DNA of 64,000 nt from an uncultured Prevotellaceae bacterium (GCA_902775605.1 CACYNE010000021.1:1-64000), one strand, 5' to 3'; shown: positions 34,706-43,426, numbered from the stretch's first letter. Made by a program: numbers and translations. The notes: generated by a model not told the origin, from the sequence alone.

Positions 34706-36288
34706 TCCAACCTCAACACCTCATCACACATCTCACTGACTGTGGTACGATGCGTGATGAACAGCATCGTTTTCTGCGGACAACTCGCAAACAACCGACG
34801 ATAGAGTTCTTCTTCCGTCTCGGCATCAAGCGAGCTGCTTATCTCATCGAGCAACAGCACATCACCGCCGTGCAGCAAGCCGCGGGCAATGGCGATACGC
34901 TGGGCTTGTCCCTCACTCAGTCCACTCCCCCGCTCCACAATCTCTGTATCCAGACCTGCAGGCAAGTCAAAAACAAAATCTGCGCAAGCAGTATGCAGAG
35001 CACCTCGCATAGCATCTTCGCTAGCATCGGGATTGGCCAACTGCAGGTTATAGCGAATGGTGCCACTCATCAAGGTATTGCCCTGAGGCACGAAGCATAG
35101 GTCTCCGCCCACTTCCAGCGTTCCTTGCGTAGGCTCAATAAATCCCAGTATCATACGAAACAGGGTTGTCTTGCCTATACCTGTCTCACCCAGGATAGCC
35201 GTCTTCGTGCCAGCCTTAAACTTATGGGTGAAGTGCGAGATAATCTCACGATCACCCTTGGCATAGCGGAAGGTGACATCGTTAAACCGAACCGTTCCGG
35301 AGTCAGAGGTGTTACGCGTATTTCCGGCAGTCATAGACTCATTCTGTGTTTCCAGTTCCTTTAGTCGGTCAATGCTGGCAGTGGTATGAATCACGCCAGG
35401 CACCATGTTGAGCAACTGAAGGACGGGATGCTGAATCATACCAACGAGTTGCAGGAAAGAGGTCATCACACCAAAGGTGATAGTGCCATTGCGTAAGCCT
35501 ATGCCTCCCCAGACGAAAGCCAGCAGATAGCCCAAACCAAAGGAGCATCCCAGAATGATGCGGGTGACCAGCGAGAAGCGCAGACGTCGCATGACATTGC
35601 CACGCAAGCGCTGCTGCAAGGTATTAAGTCGCCCTGTGACCCACTGTTCACTACCCAGCGAGCGCAACACTGCGTTATATTCCATGCCCTCCTGCACCTG
35701 CATCTGAATACGACTCTCGTCCTGACGGATATCGAGAGTCATCTGACGCAGTTTTCGGGCAATGAGTTTGCCAAAAGCAATTGTCAATGGTGTGAGCAAC
35801 AGTAGCAACCAAGCCAGACGAGCATCAAACCAGTGCATCAACAGGAATGCGCCACAGAGTTGAATCAGCGTGATGGTCATCTGGGGCACCGTCTCTGTTG
35901 CTGTAGAAGTAACGGCATCGATATCCTTGGCCAGACGTGAGGTGACATCACCCGAATGAAGCTCACGTCCATCGAAGAGCTGCCGACGGAACAGGTTACT
36001 AAACAGGCGCAGACGCAAGGCATTTGTCATGCGAATGCTTGCAGTTGTAGTCAGCCAGTAGCCCACCTGACGCAACAGCACACCACCAACAACGGTCAAG
36101 GCCAGCCATATCACCATCCTGATGACGTCATCTGTCGTACCCGTGCGGATGGTATCGTCAATAAAACGCTTACTGAGCCACACCATCAGCAGGCCCAGTG
36201 CCACTTGCACGACGCCCACCATGATGCGGAAGCACGCGTTCCAGCGAATGCCCCGCGAATTATGCCATATCCAAGAGATGTAGTTCAT
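34702..36288 (-). CDS. Full-length ABC exporter (fused permease and ATPase)
   Basis: A 528-residue half-transporter: six transmembrane helices (about residues 20-290) and an ATPase domain with Walker A GETGIGKTT, signature LSEGQAQRIAIARGLL and Walker B VLLLDEISSSLD. There is no C39 peptidase domain. The ATG at 36288 overlaps the PqqD-like gene by 29 bases; a further in-frame ATG at 36354 would overlap it by 95. Genes upstream (PqqD-like, S26-like, HPrK-like) suggest that it exports a modified peptide; a lipid or drug exporter is the alternative. Its stop overlaps the porP start. Confidence 0.87.
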   Translation of the reverse strand: MNYISWIWHNSRGIRWNACFRIMVGVVQVALGLLMVWLSKRFIDDTIRTGTTDDVIRMVIWLALTVVGGVLLRQVGYWLTTTASIRMTNALRLRLFSNLFRRQLFDGRELHSGDVTSRLAKDIDAVTSTATETVPQMTITLIQLCGAFLLMHWFDARLAWLLLLLTPLTIAFGKLIARKLRQMTLDIRQDESRIQMQVQEGMEYNAVLRSLGSEQWVTGRLNTLQQRLRGNVMRRLRFSLVTRIILGCSFGLGYLLAFVWGGIGLRNGTITFGVMTSFLQLVGMIQHPVLQLLNMVPGVIHTTASIDRLKELETQNESMTAGNTRNTSDSGTVRFNDVTFRYAKGDREIISHFTHKFKAGTKTAILGETGIGKTTLFRMILGFIEPTQGTLEVGGDLCFVPQGNTLMSGTIRYNLQLANPDASEDAMRGALHTACADFVFDLPAGLDTEIVERGSGLSEGQAQRIAIARGLLHGGDVLLLDEISSSLDAETEEELYRRLFASCPQKTMLFITHRTTVSEMCDEVLRLE

Positions 36289-36535
36289 CCCACTGCTTGA
36301 TGATAGCCTCAACATCAGTCCTTGCCTGTTCTTCAGCCACTTCATAGCTCTCACAGAGACGAGCCGTCAACTTCTCTTCTGTAAAGTCGCCCAGCTCTAC
36401 GGCCTGCTGCCACAACCATGCTGCCGTTTCGTTCAGCGACAACAGTTTTCCGAAGTTAATAGCATCCAGGCCCTCGCCCACTACTACGTTCTCGCCACAC
36501 ACTTGGCGCAGCACATATCCTTTTTTCAGTTTCAT
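36260..36535 (-). CDS. PqqD-like (RRE-type) small protein
   Basis: A 91-residue protein of the PqqD fold: beta strands at the N-terminus (KKGYVLRQVCGENVVVGEG), then the conserved LSLNETAAWLWQ segment (residues ~32-43) and three helices. PqqD and related RiPP recognition elements bind the leader of a precursor peptide and deliver it to modifying enzymes. The length equals that of stand-alone PqqD proteins. ATG at 36535 overlaps the upstream S26-like gene by four bases; codons upstream to 36625 lie inside that gene and are rejected. Confidence 0.85.
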   Translation of the reverse strand: MKLKKGYVLRQVCGENVVVGEGLDAINFGKLLSLNETAAWLWQQAVELGDFTEEKLTARLCESYEVAEEQARTDVEAIIKQWDELHLLDMA

Positions 36536-36963
36536 ATAATAATTCTTCTGTAAATAGCTAGTATATATCTTCTGATTGGACGCAGCCACCACCATGCACT
36601 TGCAGCACGGCGACGCCAGCGACAATTGATGTCACGCTTCTTGCCATACTGGTCAACCACATACGCCACCCAGGCTTTCACATCGCCCAGCCGACAGTGC
36701 TCCAACCCATAGAGATTACCATCGCCCATCAGTGTTACTTCGTCGCCACAGATTCTTATCACGCGATGCACCACGTAGCGATTTCCATCGACCCACGCCA
36801 GCACCACATCACCTTTCTGCACCTTGTCCACTTTCTGAAGGATGACACTCTCCTTTCCACCAATGATAAAAGGCAGCATGCTCCACCCATTCACTGGGTA
36901 GGTCACGCTCACACCCTCGCTCACCAGTCGGATGGCTTCTTCTATGATGACCTTATCCGTCAT
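36532..36963 (-). CDS. S24/S26 peptidase-like protein (SipW/archaeal signal-peptidase type)
   Basis: A 143-residue protein with the boxes of ER-type signal peptidases: Ser28 in GWSMLPF, His66 in VVHRVI replacing the bacterial lysine, and Asp81 in LMGDGN. No N-terminal membrane helix is seen; the C-terminus is very rich in Arg and Trp (WRRRAASAWWWLRPIRR) and may be membrane-associated. It may process the leader of a peptide handled by the neighbouring PqqD-like protein and ABC exporter. It starts three bases after the HPrK-like stop and overlaps the PqqD-like start. Peptidase activity is inferred from the motifs only. Confidence 0.8.
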   Translation of the reverse strand: MTDKVIIEEAIRLVSEGVSVTYPVNGWSMLPFIIGGKESVILQKVDKVQKGDVVLAWVDGNRYVVHRVIRICGDEVTLMGDGNLYGLEHCRLGDVKAWVAYVVDQYGKKRDINCRWRRRAASAWWWLRPIRRYILAIYRRIII

Positions 36964-36966
36964 TTT

Positions 36967-37842
36967 TTACTCTTTTATCTTTTTTACCTTTTCGTGGCAC
37001 ACATGTGCTGCCTCTTCATCGGGCAGGCACTCCAGATGCCACATCGGTACCGTCATGGCTAGCGCATTCTCCGTCTGATGTAATCCGTCCGCAATCGCGG
37101 CATCCCAGCGTTTACCACTGATGCTCGGCACCAATGCCGCATAAGCCTGAATACCCATCAACCGATAAATGCGGTTATAGGGGGCCTGACTCAACTCCAC
37201 GATACCTCCCAATGGATAGCTCACGTTTCTATAACAGGGTGTCTTACCGCTCCATGGCGAGCCATATACATGGGCAGTACCATCGTCAAAAGTCCTCACC
37301 ACGGGATTATCATCATTCACCAGTGCCGTACCCTCGATATACTTCAGCCACAGACTGGCATGCGTACTCTTGCCCGTTCCACTCTTACCCAAGAACATAT
37401 AAGCATATCCCTCATCACTCACTGTCGAGGCATGAAACAATGCCGTTCCTTTTTGAGCCGTAGCCAAGGCATAGAGTACCATCAGGGCATTATCGATGGC
37501 CATTTTCTGATAACGTCCCGTTGTCACGAGACGTCCCTTTCCGTAGTCCGTGCCACATACCAACCACCCTGCCGTCTCATTCCACCACCGGAACTCAAAC
37601 ACAGGGTCGCCTGCTGACGTATGTCCGCATACAATGTCCTGTCCCTCTTCCTCCTGTCGCAGTTCCTCAGCATAGACGGGTTGCACACCCTGTTCCACAC
37701 TGAGTGCGAAGCAAGTATCACAGACCAAATCATCATAGACAAACGGTTCATAGTTCACCATCAGCGCAAAGATTTTATCCTCGCCACTGACGCAGAACAC
37801 ATGGTCGGCTACCTTATAATATTTTGTAATCACTTGATTCAA
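36967..37842 (-). CDS. HPr kinase-like (serine kinase-like) P-loop protein
   Basis: A 291-residue protein with an N-terminal beta-rich part (1-125) and a C-terminal HPrK-like kinase domain. The P-loop GKSGTGKST is at residues 152-160, preceded by FHASTV (HPrK-type HAS) and followed by NDDNPVV. It lacks the HPrK C-terminal K/M-loop features I can recognise, and Prevotella have no classical PTS/CcpA need for it. In several lasso-peptide clusters HPrK-like enzymes phosphorylate or otherwise modify the precursor, and here a PqqD-like protein and an exporter follow. The start is three bases after the ettA stop. Confidence 0.75.
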   Translation of the reverse strand: MNQVITKYYKVADHVFCVSGEDKIFALMVNYEPFVYDDLVCDTCFALSVEQGVQPVYAEELRQEEEGQDIVCGHTSAGDPVFEFRWWNETAGWLVCGTDYGKGRLVTTGRYQKMAIDNALMVLYALATAQKGTALFHASTVSDEGYAYMFLGKSGTGKSTHASLWLKYIEGTALVNDDNPVVRTFDDGTAHVYGSPWSGKTPCYRNVSYPLGGIVELSQAPYNRIYRLMGIQAYAALVPSISGKRWDAAIADGLHQTENALAMTVPMWHLECLPDEEAAHVCHEKVKKIKE

Positions 37843-37845
37843 ATA

Positions 37846-39543
37846 TTATTCCTCCATCAGTTTACGATAACGGGCACGCTTGGGTTCTTCAAGTCCTAAG
37901 CGCTGAGCCTTATTGGCCTCGTACTCACTGTAGTTGCCTTCGAAGTAGAAGACCTTGCCCTCACCTTCGAATGCCAAGATATGCGTACAGATACGATCCA
38001 AGAACCAGCGGTCGTGACTGATGATGACAGCACAACCAGCAAAAGCCTCTAGACCTTCTTCGAGTGCGCGCAGCGTATTCACGTCGATATCGTTGGTAGG
38101 CTCGTCGAGCAACAACACATTACCTTCCTGCTTCAAGGCGATAGCCAAGTGCAAGCGGTTACGCTCACCACCTGAGAGAACTGCACATTTCTTCTCTTGA
38201 TCGGCACCGCTGAAATTAAAGCGACTGAGATAGGCACGCACGTTGACATCCTTGCCACCCATGCGGATGGTCTCGTTGCCCTGTGACACCACCTCATAAA
38301 CCGACTTCGTGGGGTCGATATCCTTATGCTGCTGATCCACATAGCTCAGTTTCACGGTTTCGCCCACGGCAAACGAGCCAGCATCAGCCTGATCGAGCCC
38401 CATTATCAGGCGGAACAGCGTGGTCTTTCCAGCACCGTTAGGACCAATCACACCCACAATACCATTTGGCGGCAAGTTGAAGTTTAAGTCGGTGAACAGT
38501 GTCTTCTCAGCGAAAGCCTTGGCCACATGCTCAGCTTCAATCACCTTATTACCCAGACGCGGACCATTGGGGATGAATATCTCGAGCTTCTCTTCCTTCT
38601 GTTTCTGCTCCTCGTTCAGCATCATCTCGTATGAGTTCAAACGGGCTTTTCCTTTGGCATGACGAGCCTTAGGTGCCATGCGCACCCACTCCAGCTCGCG
38701 CTCCAGCGTCTTGCGACGCTTCGAGGCAGACTTTTCTTCCTGAGCCAGGCGCTGAGATTTCTGCTCCAGCCAGCTTGAATAATTACCCTTCCAGGGGATA
38801 CCCTCGCCACGATCCAGTTCGAGAATCCACTCAGCCACATCATCGAGGAAGTAGCGGTCGTGGGTCACGGCAATCACCGTACCCTCGTACTGCTGCAGGT
38901 GCTGCTCCAGCCAGTCAATACTTTCAGCATCGAGGTGGTTGGTGGGCTCGTCGAGCAACAGCACATCAGGCTTTTGCAACAACAGACGACAGAGAGCCAC
39001 ACGGCGGCGCTCACCGCCCGAGAGGTTCTTCACGCTCCAATCACCCGGAGGACAGTTCAGGGCTGCCATTGCACGGTCGAGTTTAGAATCCATGTTCCAG
39101 GCATCGGTGGCATCGATGATGTCCTGAAGCTCGGCCTGACGTTGCATCAACTTATCCATCTTATCAGGGTCCTCATAGTATTCGGGCAGTCCAAACTTCA
39201 CATTGATCTCGTCGTATTCGGCCAGGGCGTCATACACATGCTGCACGCCCTCCATCACGTTCTCCTTCACCGTCTTCTCTTCGTTCAAGGGCGGTTCCTG
39301 AGGCAGATAGCCCACACTGTAGCCAGGACTCCACACGACATTGCCCTGATACTGCTGGTCGAGGCCGGCGATAATTTTCATCAGTGTTGACTTACCTGCA
39401 CCATTCAGACCAATGATGCCTATCTTAGCTCCGTAGAAGAAACTAAGGTAGATGTTTTTGAGCACTTGTTTCTGGTTTTGCTGGATGGTCTTGCTCACTC
39501 CAACCATCGAGAAAATCACTTTCTTATCGTCAACTGTTGCCAT
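37846..39543 (-). CDS. ettA: ABC-F ATPase, energy-dependent translational throttle protein EttA
   Basis: A 565-residue ABC-F protein with two ATPase domains: Walker A GLNGAGKST (near residue 43) and GPNGAGKTT (near 370), signatures LSGGERRR and LSGGERN, and both Walker B motifs LLLDEPTN. The linker between them (about 250-330) is the tRNA-interaction motif region. No membrane domain. EttA binds the ribosomal E site and couples early elongation to the ATP/ADP ratio. The length and the lack of a long C-terminal extension fit EttA rather than Uup. It begins the long minus-strand run that ends with priA. Confidence 0.92.
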   Translation of the reverse strand: MATVDDKKVIFSMVGVSKTIQQNQKQVLKNIYLSFFYGAKIGIIGLNGAGKSTLMKIIAGLDQQYQGNVVWSPGYSVGYLPQEPPLNEEKTVKENVMEGVQHVYDALAEYDEINVKFGLPEYYEDPDKMDKLMQRQAELQDIIDATDAWNMDSKLDRAMAALNCPPGDWSVKNLSGGERRRVALCRLLLQKPDVLLLDEPTNHLDAESIDWLEQHLQQYEGTVIAVTHDRYFLDDVAEWILELDRGEGIPWKGNYSSWLEQKSQRLAQEEKSASKRRKTLERELEWVRMAPKARHAKGKARLNSYEMMLNEEQKQKEEKLEIFIPNGPRLGNKVIEAEHVAKAFAEKTLFTDLNFNLPPNGIVGVIGPNGAGKTTLFRLIMGLDQADAGSFAVGETVKLSYVDQQHKDIDPTKSVYEVVSQGNETIRMGGKDVNVRAYLSRFNFSGADQEKKCAVLSGGERNRLHLAIALKQEGNVLLLDEPTNDIDVNTLRALEEGLEAFAGCAVIISHDRWFLDRICTHILAFEGEGKVFYFEGNYSEYEANKAQRLGLEEPKRARYRKLMEE

Positions 39544-39603
39544 AAAATATTAATAAATCTCAAATATTGGGTACAAAAATAGTAAAAATTGATGAAATAT
39601 ATG

Positions 39604-39611
39604 TAACTTTG
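39604..39611 (+). promoter_or_regulatory. Candidate -7 element of the aminotransferase gene
   Basis: TAACTTTG matches TAnnTTTG, 36 bases before the ATG at 39648. No clear -33 element at the right distance. On the opposite strand TATTTTTG at 39581-39574 is the likely -7 element of ettA. Confidence 0.5.
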
Positions 39612-39647
39612 GCCTCGATTTTAAGTGAATTTAGGTATTTTGAAGAG

Positions 39648-40961
39648 ATGAAACCGACACCTATCAAGAAAGAAATCGTTGATGGACTGATTGCCAAGAT
39701 GGGCATTCAGGACTTTGCCAAGGCCACTATTCGCGAAGTGAAACAGGTGGCTGCCACCGCCGAGAAAGAGAGCGGCGTGGAGTATATCAAGATGGAAATG
39801 GGCATTCCCGGACTACCTGCCGCCAAGGTGGGGGTGGATGCGCAGATCAAAGCCCTTGAGGACGGCATCGCCCATAGTTACCCCGACATTCAGGGACTGC
39901 CGGAACTTAAGAAGCAGGCATCACGCTTTGTCAAGGCTTTCATCAATGTGGATGTGGCTCCTGAGGGTTGTATTCCCGTCTGTGGTTCTATGCAAGGCAC
40001 GTTTGCATCGTTCCTCACCTGTTCACAGGCCAACAAGGGCAAGGACACGGTGTTGTTCATCGACCCAGGTTTTCCTGTGCAGAAGATGCAGTTGCAGGTA
40101 CAGGGTGTGAAATACGAGACCTTTGATGTCTATGACTTCCGTGGCGAGAAACTCGGTCCCAAGTTGGAGAGTTACCTGTCAAAGGGAGATATTTGCGCCA
40201 TCGTCTATTCAAATCCCAACAACCCGTCATGGGTATGCCTCACAGAGCAGGAGTTGCAGACCATCGGATCACTGGCCACCAAATACGATTGCGTCATTAT
40301 GGAAGACCTGGCCTACTTCGCCATGGACTTCCGTCAGGACCTGAGTGTGCCTTTCGAAGCACCCTATCAGCCCAGCGTGGCTCATTATACCGATAACTAC
40401 ATGCTGCTCATCTCGGGCTCCAAGGCATTCAGCTATGCCGGCGAGCGCATCGGCGTGGTGTGCATCGGCGACAAGTTGTTCCATCGTCACTTCCCCGATT
40501 TGGCTGCACGCTACGAGGGACTGCCCTTCGGACTGGTCTTCTCTACTCGTATGCTCTATGCTTTGAGTTCTGGCACCAGTCACTCGGCACAATATGCGAT
40601 GGCAGCGATGATGCGTGCCGCCTGCGATGGTGAGTACCGTTTCCGCGATGACATCAAGGTCTATGGCGAGCGTGCCCACAAACTGAAGGAGATTTTCTGC
40701 CGTCACAACTTCCACATTGTCTATGACAAGGACCTCGACAAGCCCATTGCCGACGGTTTCTACTTCACCATTGGCTATCCTGGCATGACCAGCGGGCAGT
40801 TGGCGCGCGAGTTGATGTACTATGGTGTGTCGGCCATCTGCCTCATCACCACAGGCAGTCAGCAGGAGGGTCTCCGCGTCTGCACCTCGTTTATCGAGGA
40901 CCATCAGTATGCCCAACTCGAAGAGCGCATGCAGATTTTCGCAGAGAACAATCCTGTATAG
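39648..40961 (+). CDS. Pyridoxal-phosphate aminotransferase, class I/II
   Basis: A 437-residue fold-type I aminotransferase. The PLP lysine is K259 in ISGSKAFSYAGERIG; NPNNPSWVCL supplies the conserved Asn, and GLPELKKQASRFV matches the substrate-gate region. The substrate is not evident; aromatic or branched-chain amino acids would fit the nearby aryl-acid genes. The frame upstream to 39567 crosses the -7 element, so ATG at 39648, placed after GAAGAG, is chosen. It is divergent from ettA and followed by a repeat-rich intergenic region. Confidence 0.88.
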   Translation: MKPTPIKKEIVDGLIAKMGIQDFAKATIREVKQVAATAEKESGVEYIKMEMGIPGLPAAKVGVDAQIKALEDGIAHSYPDIQGLPELKKQASRFVKAFINVDVAPEGCIPVCGSMQGTFASFLTCSQANKGKDTVLFIDPGFPVQKMQLQVQGVKYETFDVYDFRGEKLGPKLESYLSKGDICAIVYSNPNNPSWVCLTEQELQTIGSLATKYDCVIMEDLAYFAMDFRQDLSVPFEAPYQPSVAHYTDNYMLLISGSKAFSYAGERIGVVCIGDKLFHRHFPDLAARYEGLPFGLVFSTRMLYALSSGTSHSAQYAMAAMMRAACDGEYRFRDDIKVYGERAHKLKEIFCRHNFHIVYDKDLDKPIADGFYFTIGYPGMTSGQLARELMYYGVSAICLITTGSQQEGLRVCTSFIEDHQYAQLEERMQIFAENNPV

Positions 40962-41014
40962 GGAAAACTGGGGAGCATAACGAGCATCACTCATATTTTT
41001 TGCGATTCAAAACG

Positions 41015-41073
41015 GGTATAGGCGCACAGTTGTTTGCGTATAGGCACACAACCGTTTGGGTATAGGCAAACGA
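41015..41073. repeat. 22-bp tandem repeat with GTATAGGC core
   Basis: GTATAGGC begins at 41016, 41038 and 41060, exactly 22 bases apart; the unit reads G-G/C-GTATAGGC-R-CACA...GTTT with the third copy incomplete. No dyad covers the whole unit, though CGTTTG and CAAACG flank the last core. Confidence 0.8.
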
Positions 41074-41171
41074 TGGAAAGCAGCCGTTTCTTCCCCTGCT
41101 ATCCCGAGGCTTTTCCCCTGCGATAACTAATACGGGCACTTGCTAGAACTAATACTAACATCAGCAAGAAC

Positions 41172-41203
41172 GGTCACACGGTCACAGCTGTGACCATGTG
41201 ACC
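41172..41203. repeat. 32-base palindrome, first copy (one mismatch)
   Basis: Two GGTCACA units nine bases apart... then CAGCTG at the centre and two TGTGACC units. The left arm has ACGG where the perfect form has ATGG. It could extrude as a cruciform or bind a dimeric protein. Confidence 0.75.
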
Positions 41204-41292
41204 AAAGACAGATATAAAACACTACCAAAACGACATAACATATTGATTTTCATATAATTGCAACCAATTATTACCAAATCACAAAAGCCAGC

Positions 41293-41329
41293 GGTCACAT
41301 GGTCACAGCTGTGACCATGTGACCGTTTT
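41293..41329 (+). terminator. 32-base perfect palindrome followed by a T-run (terminator-like)
   Basis: The 32 bases at 41293-41324 are a perfect palindrome (arm GGTCACATGGTCACAG, no spacer) followed by GTTTTTCTT. As RNA it would form a long hairpin with a small loop, so it can act as a terminator for the aminotransferase transcript, about 330 bases after its stop. The nested GGTCACA repeats are shared with the copy at 41172. Confidence 0.65.
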
Positions 41330-41358
41330 TCTTATACAAGGATGTCTTAAGCTAAGAT

Positions 41359-43377
41359 TTATTTCTCTATCAAGATACGGGCATCCACTGCGATGACGTC
41401 GTTCTCGTCGGCAAGTAGAGGATTGATGTCCATCTCCTTGATTTCTGTGGCAAAACGCAGGAGAGTGGAGAGGCGCACAATAATCTCTGCATACTTGCGC
41501 TCGTTGATGCCTCGCTGTCCTCGCGTACCTTTGGTCAGCGGAGCCAAGCCAGAAGAGACATCCTTCAACACCTCAACAAAGATGCCACCAAGTCCGCAGA
41601 GCACCACATGACCGAAGCGCGGCTCATATTTCGCACCAATGAAGAGTTCGGTACCCTTGATCATCTTCTGCACCATTACAGCGGTGGCATCAGGAATCTG
41701 CATCATACGGTCAAACTCAGCCGAAAGGACTTCCTTGGAACGGATGTTCAAGGCCACACCACCCACATCGCTCTTATGTACAGGTCCCACAACCTTGGCC
41801 ACCACTGGATAGCCACATTTCTCGGCAAACTCTACCAACTCCTCTTTTGAAGTGGAGACAAACTCTGGAACCAAGGGGATACCCGCGCAGGATAGAATCT
41901 CGCGCACCAACTCGGGAGACACATAGCCACTCTCCTGAATACCATTGATAATCTTGTGCAGACGAGGTATGTCGGTGCCATAGAGTTCTACTTCGAAGGG
42001 CGCGGGCTTGGGCGTCTTCATAATCTGCGTAAGGGCTGTAGCCAGCGTCACCTCATCACAGAAATTCACATGGCCTCGTTTCAGGAACTCCTGCACCTCG
42101 GGGCCTGCCGTACTGACGCTGGGCAGGATGGGGAATATCGGTTTCTTGCACTCCTGAATCTTCTTATGCAACACGTCATAGACCTCGAAGATCTTAACGA
42201 GTCCTGGGGTGCCAAAGATGACCATAATGGCATCAATATCATCCATCCGCTCGCAATAGTCGATGGCAATGCCCAGATGCTCGGCCGTGCCCGTTGCGAG
42301 AATATCGATGGGGTTGGCCACGCTACTGCCTGGCAGCAGCTTTTCCTTGAGTTCTTCAGCAATAGGACCACTCAATGGGGGCACGTTCATACCACCCTTC
42401 GAGAGGGCATCCGTCAGCATCACGCCAGGACCGCCGGCATGGGTCACGATGGCGAAATTCAGTCCACCCTCCCTTTGAGACAAAGGAGGCAGACAGAGAA
42501 TACAGCCCACCGTGGTCAACTCCTCACGACTGAAACAGCGCACGATGCCTGCCTTACGGAACAGAGCCTCAACAGCTGAATCACTTGATGCGATGGCACC
42601 CGTATGACTGCTGGCCGCACGGCTGCCCGCCTGCGAAGAACCTGCCTTGATAGCGGCGATGCGACAGCCCTTCTTAATAAGCGAAGTGGCATGATAGAGC
42701 AACTTATCGGGGTCGGCAATGTTTTCGATATACAGCAACTTCACCAGCGAGTCGCGCTCGGCATCAAAATTCCGATCCATATATTCCAGCACGGTCTCGA
42801 TACCATTCTGCTTGCCATTGCCGATAGACCACACGCTATTGAACTGGAGGCCTTTGCTCACGGCACTCTCAAGGATAAAGACCGCCGTAGCACCAGAACC
42901 CGATATAAAGTCAACGCCCTTGGGATTGAGATGGGGAATGGGACGGGTGAAGACGGAGTGATGCCAGCGGGTGAGCAGTCCGATACAGTTGGGACCTATC
43001 AGCGCACAGCCGTACTCGTTGCAGACATCCAATATACGCTGCTCGAGCAGGGCGCCCTCGTGGGTCTCCTCACTAAAACCTGCTGATATAATAATGAACG
43101 CGCGAACACCTTTCTCCTTAGCCAGCAGTTCCACGTAGTCAGGACAATACTTGGCTGCAACCACCAGGATGGCCAAATCCGTCGGGGGCAGTTCCTTGGC
43201 ATCGTGAAAGGCCTTAATGCCCTGCACCTCGTCCTCTTTGGGATTCACAATACGCAGTGTACCCTCATAGCCGCCACTCAAAAGATTACGCACCACAGCA
43301 CCACCTGGTTTATGCACATTGTTAGAGCCACCGATGACAACGATGCTCTCTGGTTGAAGAAGTTGCTTGTTAATCAT
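41359..43377 (-). CDS. ADP-forming acyl-CoA synthetase (fused alpha-beta acetate--CoA ligase type)
   Basis: A 672-residue protein with the CoA-binding domain (IVVIGGSNNVHKPGG near residue 15), two succinyl-CoA-ligase-like domains (with the phospho-histidine in ASSHTGAIASSD near residue 255), and a C-terminal ATP-grasp domain (about 450-672, KVVGPVHKSDVGGV). The family converts acyl-CoA, ADP and phosphate to acid, CoA and ATP; some members prefer aryl-acetyl-CoA, which would fit IorAB and the adjacent aryl-CoA ligases. The archaeal enzymes have these domains on two chains; here they are fused. ATG at 43377 is chosen over 43410 because the promoter lies upstream of it. Confidence 0.9.
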   Translation of the reverse strand: MINKQLLQPESIVVIGGSNNVHKPGGAVVRNLLSGGYEGTLRIVNPKEDEVQGIKAFHDAKELPPTDLAILVVAAKYCPDYVELLAKEKGVRAFIIISAGFSEETHEGALLEQRILDVCNEYGCALIGPNCIGLLTRWHHSVFTRPIPHLNPKGVDFISGSGATAVFILESAVSKGLQFNSVWSIGNGKQNGIETVLEYMDRNFDAERDSLVKLLYIENIADPDKLLYHATSLIKKGCRIAAIKAGSSQAGSRAASSHTGAIASSDSAVEALFRKAGIVRCFSREELTTVGCILCLPPLSQREGGLNFAIVTHAGGPGVMLTDALSKGGMNVPPLSGPIAEELKEKLLPGSSVANPIDILATGTAEHLGIAIDYCERMDDIDAIMVIFGTPGLVKIFEVYDVLHKKIQECKKPIFPILPSVSTAGPEVQEFLKRGHVNFCDEVTLATALTQIMKTPKPAPFEVELYGTDIPRLHKIINGIQESGYVSPELVREILSCAGIPLVPEFVSTSKEELVEFAEKCGYPVVAKVVGPVHKSDVGGVALNIRSKEVLSAEFDRMMQIPDATAVMVQKMIKGTELFIGAKYEPRFGHVVLCGLGGIFVEVLKDVSSGLAPLTKGTRGQRGINERKYAEIIVRLSTLLRFATEIKEMDINPLLADENDVIAVDARILIEK

Positions 43378-43396
43378 AATATCAAGTATTTTGATG

Positions 43397-43426
43397 CAAA
43401 AATAATACAATTTAGATAAAAGACAA
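43397..43426 (-). promoter_or_regulatory. Promoter of the ADP-forming acyl-CoA synthetase gene
   Basis: On the minus strand TTG at 43426-43424 and TATTTTTG at 43404-43397 are 19 bases apart. It faces the paaK promoter with only 18 bases between their -33 elements. Confidence 0.65.

Larger units (their letters stand above)
40962..41358. other. 397-base intergenic region with tandem repeat and long palindromes
   Basis: No gene is seen. It holds a 22-bp tandem repeat (41015-41073) and two copies of a 32-base palindrome (41172-41203 and 41293-41324). Between them is A/T-rich sequence (41204-41290) without recognised features. Confidence 0.8.

Noticed and set aside
41015..41324. Integrated element or attachment site
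   Set aside because: No integrase, transposase or tRNA target is seen nearby, and the repeats do not flank a gene set here.
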